From Rhodocyclaceae bacterium (GTDB taxonomy: Bacteria > Pseudomonadota > Gammaproteobacteria > Burkholderiales > Rhodocyclaceae): a stretch of 53,878 nucleotides of DNA. Positions 8,322 through 15,587 of the stretch are shown piece by piece. Both the position numbers and the translations under genes were made by a program. How positions within the stretch are numbered: position 1 is the stretch's first letter; every line of letters begins with the position of its first letter. The notes under the pieces were generated by a model. The model was not told the origin of the DNA, ran no database searches, and saw only the letters and a list, made by a program, of their open reading frames with translations. Where the stretch lies: assembly GCA_026417115.1 (NCBI GenBank), contig JAOADW010000028.1, positions 1-53,878 on the forward strand. The letters are read 5' to 3'.

Positions 8322-9188
8322 AGTGAGCATGCCCATCAGGGTGCTCGCGGAGATCACCCAGGCCACGCGCGCCCCGTCCCCGCCCATCCGCTGAGCCAGG
8401 ATGTAGGCCGAGGAAGCCGTCGGCAAAGCGGCAAATACGACCGCGATGTCGAAGAAAACCCCGTCCAAGCCGGCTAACCGCCCTAACGTCCAGGCAAGCG
8501 AGGGCATCGCGCACAACTTCACGAACAAAAGCCAGAAAACGAGCATGCGCCCTTGCCGGCCGAGTGCGCCGCGCAGCTTCAAAGCTGCCCCGACGGCCAA
8601 AAGTCCAAGCGCGATCGCGGCTTCGGCAAGGCGGCCCAGATAGGCCTGCAGGGGCGCTGGCAGCGAGAAACCGGCGAGATTCCAAAGCAAGGCTGCCACC
8701 GTGGCAATGAAGAGCGGGTTCTTTGCCAATTCGCGCCAGACCGAGGCTTTTCCATGGCGGGCAAGCATCCAAACGGCGGCGAGATTCGCGAAGGGAACGA
8801 GGCCGCCCGCAACAAGTCCCATCGCGGCGATGCCGGGAGCGCCATGCGCCTTCGCCGCCACCGCAAGGCCGATATAGGTGTTGTAGCGAAACGCGCATTG
8901 AAACAGCGATGCAAAGGAAATCGGCGCAACCCGTGAAAAAGGCTGGATCAGCAAGGCCAGCACCATCGCACCCGACATGGCGCCGGCGCCCACGCCGATC
9001 AGCGGTAGGGCGCTTACGTTCAATGCCGTTTTCACGATCGCCGAAAACAGCAAGGCCGGAAACAGGACGAAATAGATGAGCTTTTCCAGTCCCGACCAGA
9101 AATGCTCGCCTAGCGGCATCACGCGGCGCAACAGATAACCGGTGAGGATCAACGCGAAATCCGGAAACAGGGCGGATATGATGGACAT
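8283..9188 (-). CDS. AEC-family transporter (auxin efflux carrier type)
   Basis: 301 residues, almost wholly hydrophobic with about ten predicted helices in two halves, the standard AEC layout. Indicative segments are PDFALILTGYLLRR at the start, FRYNTYIGLAVAAKAHG near the first-half breakpoint and FAALPTASSAYILAQRMGGD near the end. These inner-membrane carriers export or exchange small organic acids. It stands alone between phaM and the paaK-like gene. A second, only distantly similar AEC gene is at 49795-50685. The substrate is unknown. Confidence 0.85.
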   Translation of the reverse strand: MSIISALFPDFALILTGYLLRRVMPLGEHFWSGLEKLIYFVLFPALLFSAIVKTALNVSALPLIGVGAGAMSGAMVLALLIQPFSRVAPISFASLFQCAFRYNTYIGLAVAAKAHGAPGIAAMGLVAGGLVPFANLAAVWMLARHGKASVWRELAKNPLFIATVAALLWNLAGFSLPAPLQAYLGRLAEAAIALGLLAVGAALKLRGALGRQGRMLVFWLLFVKLCAMPSLAWTLGRLAGLDGVFFDIAVVFAALPTASSAYILAQRMGGDGARVAWVISASTLMGMLTLPLWLALLLGRG

Positions 9189-9282
9189 GAGCCTAGCTTA
9201 CCGCGCGCGGATCGAAAGCGGCGAGGCTCAAGGCTCGCCCTCGGGAATGACTGCGCGGAATGGGGTAGTTACGCAGGGTTAG

Positions 9283-10527
9283 TCACTCGAAGCGACGTTC
9301 GTCGCTGATCACTTTGCCGTCGTTGGGTAGTGAGCCAGGCGCCACGAGTTCGACCTCCCCTCGCAACTTGGTGAGCTCTCGCAAGGTTCCTGCGATGGCT
9401 TCGGCAAGCCCGGGTTGCGAAAGACATTCACAGCGCAAGACCATCTGATCCAAGCCCGACGGGTTGGTCACGACCAAGCGCGCCCGCTTGACTTCTGGGT
9501 GGCGCTTGACGAGCGCATCGATCTGCTCGGGATGCACGAACATACCGCGCACCTTCGTGGTCTGATCCGCGCGCCCTAGCCAACCGCGGATGCGCAGATT
9601 GGTGCGGCCGCAAGGCGAGGGACGCGTCAATGATTCGGGGATCACGGCCGAGAGATCGCCCGTCGCAAAGCGAATCAAAGGATAGGTTGGATTGAACTGG
9701 GTGACGACCACTTCGCCGACTTCGCCCGCAGGCACCGGTTCGTTCGTTCCCGGCCGAACGATCTCGAGGATCAAGCCTTCATTGACGACGAGCCCTTCGC
9801 GGGCCTCCGTTTCATAGGCGATGACGCCGAGATCGGCGGTCGCGTAAGCCTGATAGGCGTCGATGCCGCGGCGTGCAAATTCCTCACGGTGTGCGGACAA
9901 TAAAGCTTCGCCCGACACCAGCGCTTTTTTCAGTGAGGTCGTCGGTAACGCGAGCTCATCCGCTTTAGCCAGCACGATGCGCAAAAAAGAAGGGGTGCCG
10001 ACATAGCCGACGGGTCGCAAATCGGCGATCGCCTGCGCCTGCTGCTCGGTTTGCCCGACCCCCGCCGGGAAAACCGTGCATCCGAGCGCGCGTGCGCCAG
10101 CCTCGAGGATCCAGGCGCCAGGCGTCATATGATAGGAAAAGCTATTGTGGATCAGATCGCCAGCACGAAAGCCCGCTGCAAAGAGGGCGCGCGCGCTCTT
10201 CCAATAGTCCCGCTCCTCGTTTTCGGGCTCGTAAATCGGCCCTGGCGAAGCAAAAACGCGCGCAAGCTCGCCCCAACGGGCGGCGACGAGTCCGCCGAAA
10301 GGCCGCGCCTGGCGTTGCAACTCGATCAGCTGATGCTTGCGTAATACGGGGAGCCTGGCAAGCGCCGCGCGGTCGGTGATGGTCTCGGCCTCAATGTGCG
10401 CCAGCGCCTGCGCAAACCAGGCCGTTTGGCGTTGTGCGTGGCGGATCAGCGCGGGCAAACGGGCAAAGAGATCCCGTTCCCTTTCTTCCATCGGACGGAT
10501 CTCGAGATCGTCATAGTAGTTCTGCAT
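9283..10527 (-). CDS. PaaK-like adenylate-forming enzyme with degenerate P-loop
   Basis: 414 residues, homologous to phenylacetate-CoA ligases: the N-terminal RLPALIRHAQRQTAWF, middle HNSFSYHMTPGAWILEAG, VFPAGVGQTEQQ and YQAYATADLGVIAYE, then RFATGDLSAV and the hinge IRGWLGRADQTTKVRGMFVHP. The loop that is normally Ser/Thr/Gly-rich (SSGTTGKPT) reads ASPGPIYEPE, so the canonical phosphate-binding loop is missing. It is the last gene of the liv operon, 54 bases after livF, so a role in activating the imported acid is likely. Catalytic competence as a CoA ligase is uncertain. Confidence 0.82.
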   Translation of the reverse strand: MQNYYDDLEIRPMEERERDLFARLPALIRHAQRQTAWFAQALAHIEAETITDRAALARLPVLRKHQLIELQRQARPFGGLVAARWGELARVFASPGPIYEPENEERDYWKSARALFAAGFRAGDLIHNSFSYHMTPGAWILEAGARALGCTVFPAGVGQTEQQAQAIADLRPVGYVGTPSFLRIVLAKADELALPTTSLKKALVSGEALLSAHREEFARRGIDAYQAYATADLGVIAYETEAREGLVVNEGLILEIVRPGTNEPVPAGEVGEVVVTQFNPTYPLIRFATGDLSAVIPESLTRPSPCGRTNLRIRGWLGRADQTTKVRGMFVHPEQIDALVKRHPEVKRARLVVTNPSGLDQMVLRCECLSQPGLAEAIAGTLRELTKLRGEVELVAPGSLPNDGKVISDERRFE

Positions 10528-10581
10528 GGACCATGCTCCCTCTGGGCGCCTGCGTTTTCCTTTTGGCGACAGCCGGATTTC

Positions 10582-11391
10582 TCAAGCGAGCCAGCGTTTG
10601 CGGCGCCGATAATGCTTGACGTCGCGGAAGCTTTTGCGGCCCTGGCTCGACAATCCCAAGTAAAACTCCTTGACGTCTTCGTTGTTGGCGAGTTCCTGCG
10701 CCGTGCCTTCGAGGACGATACGGCCATTTTCGAGGATGTAACCAAAGTCGGCGTATCGCAACGCCATGTTGGTGTTTTGTTCCGCGAGCAAGAAAGTGAC
10801 GCCTTCCTTCTCATTGAGCTCCTTGACGATGGCAAAGACCTCTTCGACGATCTGCGGCGCCAACCCCATCGAGGGCTCATCCAAGAGCACCATGCGCGGA
10901 TTCGCCATCAGCGCCCGGCCGATCGCGCACATCTGCTGCTCGCCGCCCGAGGTGTAGGCCGCTTGCGTCTGTCTGCGCGTCTTCAGGCGCGGAAAATAGC
11001 TATAGACCTTCTCCAGGGTTTCGGCGATCGCGGCCTTCCCGTCACGGCGCGTATATGCGCCGGTGAGCAGATTCTCTTCGATGGTCAAATGCGCGAAACA
11101 GTGCCGTCCCTCCATCACTTGTATGACGCCCCGTTTGACGAGATCGGCAGGCGTCATCGCCTCGATGCGCTCGCCGGCCAATTCGATCGAGCCTTTGGTC
11201 ACTTCTCCACGCTCGCCCGCAAGCAGATTGCTCACTGCCCTCAAGGTCGTCGTCTTGCCCGCGCCGTTGCCGCCGAGCAAGGCGACGATGCCGCCTTCGG
11301 GCACGACGAAGGAAACCCCCTTCAGCACGAGAATGACGTGGTTATAAATGACCTCGATGTTGTTGACGTTGAGGAGGATATTGGCGCTCAT
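10582..11391 (-). CDS. livF: Branched-chain-type ABC transporter ATPase LivF
   Basis: 269 residues. Walker A GGNGAGKTT (about 40-48), ABC signature TSGGEQQM and Walker B MVLLDEPSMGL are all intact. Specific LivF features include RGVIQVMEGRHCFAHLTIEENLL. The C-terminus (KSFRDVKHYRRRKRWLA) is longer than in E. coli LivF, as often seen in copies linked to CoA ligases. It powers uptake with LivG/LivH/LivM. It is separated from the binding-protein gene by 54 bases holding a strong hairpin (11413-11438). Confidence 0.93.
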   Translation of the reverse strand: MSANILLNVNNIEVIYNHVILVLKGVSFVVPEGGIVALLGGNGAGKTTTLRAVSNLLAGERGEVTKGSIELAGERIEAMTPADLVKRGVIQVMEGRHCFAHLTIEENLLTGAYTRRDGKAAIAETLEKVYSYFPRLKTRRQTQAAYTSGGEQQMCAIGRALMANPRMVLLDEPSMGLAPQIVEEVFAIVKELNEKEGVTFLLAEQNTNMALRYADFGYILENGRIVLEGTAQELANNEDVKEFYLGLSSQGRKSFRDVKHYRRRKRWLA

Positions 11392-11412
11392 GTTGCGTCC
11401 ATCGCGGGAAAA

Positions 11413-11438
11413 GGAACGAGGGGCCCTCCCCTCGTTCC
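11413..11438 (-). promoter_or_regulatory. Intercistronic hairpin between binding-protein gene and livF
   Basis: Perfect 11-bp inverted repeat: arm GGAACGAGGGG (11413-11423), loop CCCT, arm CCCCTCGTTCC (11428-11438). On the transcript only four U residues follow, so it could be a leaky terminator or a 3'-end-protecting stem. In many transport operons such stems raise the amount of binding-protein mRNA relative to the downstream ATPase mRNA. That role is inferred here. Confidence 0.6.
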
Positions 11439-11445
11439 GCGTGCG

Positions 11446-12759
11446 TCACTCTTTGCACTGCTCGGGCGTGCGGGGCGTGATCTTCTTCTCCTCGGCATAC
11501 TTGGCGGAAGCCAGCATCACCATCGGCCGGATCACCTTTTCATCGGCTTGATACCAGTCGGAGGTGAATTCCCATTTCGTGCCGTTCCAAGTATGGATGC
11601 GCACCCAGCTCGACCCCATGTGATCGAGGCATGAAGTCCGCACCGGACGCATCACGCCCGCAAAGCCCAGAGCGTCGAGCTTCTTCTGGTCGAGGTCGAG
11701 ATTCTCGAGCCCCCAGCGCACCTGCTCGCCAGTCATCACCTTCCCTTTGCCGAAGCGCTCCTGCGCGCGCCTTACGCCCTCGACGCCGAGCATCGCAGAA
11801 ATCAGCCCGCGCATGTAGAGCACGTTGCCGACTTCCTCGCGCGGCCCAGTGCCCTGTCCCTTGTCATAAACGAGGGTGAGAATGTCTTTCACCACTTTGG
11901 CATTTGGCTCGGCGCCATGCTGGAGCGCGAGCGCGTTGTAGCCTTTCGCGCCCTCACCCACGTCCTTGACGTCCGGCTCGGCGCCGGCCCACCATACGCC
12001 ATACATCTTCTCGCGCGGATAGCCGGTCGCTTGCGCCTCTTTGAGCGCGGTGGAATTCATCACGCCCCAGCCCCAGAGGAACACATAATCCGGCCGCTGC
12101 TGGCGGATCTGCAACCACGTGGCCTTTTGCTCGACGCCGGGATGAGCGACCGGCAAAAGCATGAGCTGGAAGCCATGCATCTTCGCGCGTTCTTCGAGCA
12201 GCGCGATCGGTTCTTTGCCATAGGGGCTGTCATGATAGACCAGCGCGATCTTCTTGCCTTTGAGCTTGTCAAATCCGCCCTCCTTCTTGGCCACATGCTG
12301 GACGAGCACGTCGGCAGCGACCCAATAGGTGCCGAGCAACGGGAAATTCCAGGTGAAGACGGCGCCGTTTTGTGATTCGCTGCGTCCATAGCCCGCCGTG
12401 ATCAGCGGGATCTTGTCGATTGGCGCCTTGTCGGTCAATGCGAACGTCACGCCGGTGGAAAGGGGCTGGAAGACGGTGGCGCCGCCATGCTTGTTTTTGA
12501 GACGCTCATAGCATTCGACGCCGCGATCCGTAGCGTAACCGAATTCGCATTCTTCATAAGCGATCTTCACGCCGTTGATGCCACCCTTGGCATTGACGAG
12601 CTTCAGGTAATCGACATAGCCATTGGCCCACTGCGAGCCATTCGGCGCATAGGCGCCCGTGCGATAGACGAGAACCGGGAAGAACTGTTCCGCGGCATGT
12701 ATCGGCGCCGACAAGGTTGCCGCCATGGCGGCTGCGATCGCGAGTTTGCTCAGTTTCAT
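11446..12759 (-). CDS. Periplasmic substrate-binding protein, Liv/HAAT ABC type
   Basis: 437 residues with a clear signal peptide (MKLSKLAIAAAMAATLSAPIHA, cleavage after AHA-like IHA-A). The mature part has the two-lobe periplasmic-binding fold of the Peripla_BP_6 group: FFPVLVYRTGAYAPNG, NGVKIAYEECEFGY, KIALVYHDSPYGKEPI, GVWWAGAEPD. It is longer than LivJ/LivK (about 345-370 residues mature), like binding proteins for aromatic or fatty acids in betaproteobacteria. It is placed between livM and livF, so it supplies substrate to that permease. The ligand cannot be read from sequence, but two acyl/aryl-CoA ligase-type genes in the same operon suggest a carboxylic acid rather than an amino acid. 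Confidence 0.9.
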   Translation of the reverse strand: MKLSKLAIAAAMAATLSAPIHAAEQFFPVLVYRTGAYAPNGSQWANGYVDYLKLVNAKGGINGVKIAYEECEFGYATDRGVECYERLKNKHGGATVFQPLSTGVTFALTDKAPIDKIPLITAGYGRSESQNGAVFTWNFPLLGTYWVAADVLVQHVAKKEGGFDKLKGKKIALVYHDSPYGKEPIALLEERAKMHGFQLMLLPVAHPGVEQKATWLQIRQQRPDYVFLWGWGVMNSTALKEAQATGYPREKMYGVWWAGAEPDVKDVGEGAKGYNALALQHGAEPNAKVVKDILTLVYDKGQGTGPREEVGNVLYMRGLISAMLGVEGVRRAQERFGKGKVMTGEQVRWGLENLDLDQKKLDALGFAGVMRPVRTSCLDHMGSSWVRIHTWNGTKWEFTSDWYQADEKVIRPMVMLASAKYAEEKKITPRTPEQCKE

Positions 12760-12786
12760 GTCGTCTCCTCCTGTTGCCTATGAGAA

Positions 12787-13863
12787 TCAATGGGGGAACG
12801 GCCATAGCCGTAATTTCTCCTTGCCCGTCGACCAAAGTCGCGCGAGCCCATGCGGTTCGACGATCAAGAAGAATATGATGAGCGCGCCAAATATCATGAA
12901 TTCCGCATGCGACACGGCGGCCGTCGAGATCGTGACGCCGACGAGACCGCCCAACCAGGGCAGGAACTGATTGAGGAAGATCGGCAAGACGACGATGAAG
13001 GCGGCGCCGAAAAAGCTGCCCATGATCGACCCCAAGCCGCCGATGATCACCATGAACAAGAGCTGGAAGGAACGGTCGATCGAAAACGCCGCCGGCTCCC
13101 AGGAACCCAGATGCACGAAGCCCCAAAGCGCGCCCGCGACGCCCAAGTAAAAAGAGCTTACCGCGAAAGCCGAAAGCTTTGCATACATCGGGCGAATGCC
13201 GATCACCTCGGCGGCCACGTCCATGTCGCGGATGGCCATCCACTGCCGGCCGATCGCGCCGCGCGTGAGGTTTTTCGCCACCAGCGCAAACAAGATCAAC
13301 AAGCCCAGGCATAAGAGATATTTTTCCACCGGCGTCTCGATGCGCCAGCCGAAGAAATCGAGTTCCGCGACCGAGACGGAGCCTGAGGAGGAATAATTGG
13401 TAAACCAACGGATGCGCAGGAAGGCCCAATCCCAGAAGAACTGGGCGGCCAGCGTGGCGACGGCGAGATATAAACCGCGCACGCGTAGGCTTGGCACGCC
13501 AAAGACGATGCCGACGAGGGCGGCGACGACGCCGCCTAAGAGGACGGCAATGAGCATGGGCATGCCATCGACGCGAATCAAGAAGTTATAGGCGGCATAG
13601 GCGCCCACCGCCATGAAAGCGCCCGCACCGAGGGTGATCTGACCGCAATAGCCGACCAACAGATTCACGCCTAGCGCCGCCAAAGACAAGATCAAGAAGG
13701 GAATCAGGATCGCGCGGAACAGATACTCGTCAGCGAAAAGGGGCACGCCTACGCCCGCAAAGATGAGAAGCGCCAAGATCGCGATGCGATCCTGACGGAT
13801 CGGGAAGATCTGCTGATCCGCGGCATAAGAGGTTTTGAATTGGCCGTTTTCGCGGTAAATCAT
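12787..13863 (-). CDS. livM: Branched-chain-type ABC permease LivM
   Basis: 358 residues with about nine to ten helices. The family blocks LGVNLLVGYCGQITLGAGAFMAVGAYAAYN and GIVFGVPSLRVRGLYLAVATLAAQFF are both present, as is AIRDMDVAAEVIGI before the last helices. The start ATG 13863 lies one base after the livH stop, indicating translational coupling. A longer in-frame extension to 13944 would lie inside livH and looks non-coding. It forms the transmembrane channel with LivH. Confidence 0.94.
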   Translation of the reverse strand: MIYRENGQFKTSYAADQQIFPIRQDRIAILALLIFAGVGVPLFADEYLFRAILIPFLILSLAALGVNLLVGYCGQITLGAGAFMAVGAYAAYNFLIRVDGMPMLIAVLLGGVVAALVGIVFGVPSLRVRGLYLAVATLAAQFFWDWAFLRIRWFTNYSSSGSVSVAELDFFGWRIETPVEKYLLCLGLLILFALVAKNLTRGAIGRQWMAIRDMDVAAEVIGIRPMYAKLSAFAVSSFYLGVAGALWGFVHLGSWEPAAFSIDRSFQLLFMVIIGGLGSIMGSFFGAAFIVVLPIFLNQFLPWLGGLVGVTISTAAVSHAEFMIFGALIIFFLIVEPHGLARLWSTGKEKLRLWPFPH

Positions 13864-13864
13864 G

Positions 13865-14794
13865 TCAGACTCGGTCGATGATCTTTTCGCCAAACAGGCC
13901 CTGTGGCCGGAAGAGAAGGAAGACGAGCGCCAGCACGTATGCAAACCAAATCTCGATGCCGCCGCCGATAGAAGGGCCGAGATAGACTTCGGAAAGCTTT
14001 TCGCCGACGCCGATGATGAGTCCGCCGATGATCGCGCCCGGCACCGAGGTAAGCCCCCCGAGGATCACCACAGGAAGGGCGCGCAGCGCCACGGTCGCCA
14101 GCGAAAATTGCACGCCCAGTTTGGAGCCCCAGATGATGCCTGCGACGAGAGCGACGACGCCCGCCACGCACCAGACGATGACCCAGATGCGGTTCAAGGG
14201 AATGCCGATCGATTGAGCGGCCTGATGATCGTCGGCCACCGCACGCAGCGCGCGACCGGTCGCCGTTTTCTGGAAAAACAGCGTAAGCAGCGTCACCAAG
14301 GTCGCAGCGATCACGGCGGCGATGAAGTCCTCTTTATTGATCAAAATGCCGCCTTCAAAGACGTTTTCCAGTATCAATACGGGGTCTTTCGGCATGCCAA
14401 CGTCGATTTTGTAGATGTCGCTGCCAAAGACGGTTTGCCCAAACCCCTCGAGGAAATAGGCGATGCCGAGGGTGGCCATCAAAAGCGTAGCGCCCTCTTG
14501 ATTGACGAGGTAGCGCAGCACGAGCCGTTCGATCAAGAGCGCCGCCACGAACATGATCGCGATCGTGATCAAAAACGCCAACACGTTCGCAAGGGCCAGG
14601 CTCTCGATGCCGAACCAGGCCGGCAGCCATTCGGCGAAGCGCGCCATCGCCAGCGCTGCGAAGAGCACGAGCGCGCCTTGCGCAAAATTGAACACGCCGG
14701 ATGCCTTGAAGATGAGCACGAAGCCCAGCGCCACGAGCGAATAAAGCATGCCGGCCATCAAGCCGCCGATCAGGGTTTCGATAAAGAAGGCCAT
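13865..14794 (-). CDS. livH: Branched-chain-type ABC permease LivH
   Basis: 309 residues, eight or so helices. Typical blocks are GLMAGMLYSLVALGFVLIFKASGVFNFAQGA near the start and FQKTATGRALRAVADDHQAAQSIGIPLNRI, the cytoplasmic loop that contacts the ATPase. A GGLTSVPGAIIGGLIIGVGE segment follows. It starts 10 bases after the livG stop and ends one base before livM, so the permease genes are one translational block. Confidence 0.94.
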   Translation of the reverse strand: MAFFIETLIGGLMAGMLYSLVALGFVLIFKASGVFNFAQGALVLFAALAMARFAEWLPAWFGIESLALANVLAFLITIAIMFVAALLIERLVLRYLVNQEGATLLMATLGIAYFLEGFGQTVFGSDIYKIDVGMPKDPVLILENVFEGGILINKEDFIAAVIAATLVTLLTLFFQKTATGRALRAVADDHQAAQSIGIPLNRIWVIVWCVAGVVALVAGIIWGSKLGVQFSLATVALRALPVVILGGLTSVPGAIIGGLIIGVGEKLSEVYLGPSIGGGIEIWFAYVLALVFLLFRPQGLFGEKIIDRV

Positions 14795-14804
14795 CGTTTC
14801 CCCC

Positions 14805-15587
14805 TCAGTTGCTTGTGCCCAAATACGCGCGAATCACGTCCGGATTCGCCCGCACCTCGTCCGGCGCGCCATCGCCAATCTTACGTCCATAATCGAGTAC
14901 CACGACGCGGTCGGAGATGTCCATCACCACGCCCATGTCGTGCTCGATAAGCACGATCGTCGTGCCGAACTGATCGTTGATGTCGAGGATGAAGCGGCAC
15001 ATATCTTGTTTTTCCTCGACGTTCATGCCCGCCATCGGTTCATCGAGTAGCAGAATCTGCGGCTCCATCGCAAGCGCCCTGCCCAAATCCACGCGTTTTT
15101 GCAAGCCATAGGGCAAACGGCCGACCGGCACCTTGCGGATGTGCTGGATTTCGAGGAAATCGATGATCTCCTCGACCTTGGCGCGATGCGCGAGCTCCTC
15201 GCGGCGCGCGGGGCCGAACCAGATCGCCTGCTGGAAAAGATTGGCACGCATCTGCAAGTTGCGCCCTGCCATGATGTTGTCAAGCACGGTCATGCCTTTG
15301 AAGAGCGCCAGGTTTTGGAAGGTGCGCGCGATGCCAGCGCGGGCGGCGCGCGCCGGCGTCATATTGGCGAAATGTTCGCCGCGCAAGACGATTTCCCCCT
15401 GTTGCGGGCGATAGACGCCGTTGATGACGTTGAGCATCGAGCTCTTCCCCGCGCCATTGGGCCCGATGATGGCGCGAATCTCATGTTCGCGGACGTCGAA
15501 GGAAATGTCGGAAAGCGCCTTCACCCCGCCGAAAGACAGCGAGATGTTCTTCAGATCGAGGATCACCTCACCGATTTGTCGCCCCAT
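14805..15587 (-). CDS. livG: Branched-chain-type ABC transporter ATPase LivG
   Basis: 260 residues. Walker A GPNGAGKSS, the LivG-type signature LPYGLQKRVDLGRAL in place of LSGGQ, Walker B ILLLDEPMAGMN and the H-loop IEHDMGVVM are all seen. The start chosen is ATG 15587 (MGRQIGEVILDLKN). Upstream in-frame codons lie within the preceding ligase gene in another frame. The first 20 bases overlap the 3' end of the acyl-CoA synthetase gene, so the two are translationally linked. Confidence 0.93.
   Translation of the reverse strand: MGRQIGEVILDLKNISLSFGGVKALSDISFDVREHEIRAIIGPNGAGKSSMLNVINGVYRPQQGEIVLRGEHFANMTPARAARAGIARTFQNLALFKGMTVLDNIMAGRNLQMRANLFQQAIWFGPARREELAHRAKVEEIIDFLEIQHIRKVPVGRLPYGLQKRVDLGRALAMEPQILLLDEPMAGMNVEEKQDMCRFILDINDQFGTTIVLIEHDMGVVMDISDRVVVLDYGRKIGDGAPDEVRANPDVIRAYLGTSN

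Noticed and set aside
13864-13944. N-terminal extension of LivM
   Set aside because: It would lie inside livH in another frame. ATG 13863, one base after the livH stop, gives the normal family N-terminus.
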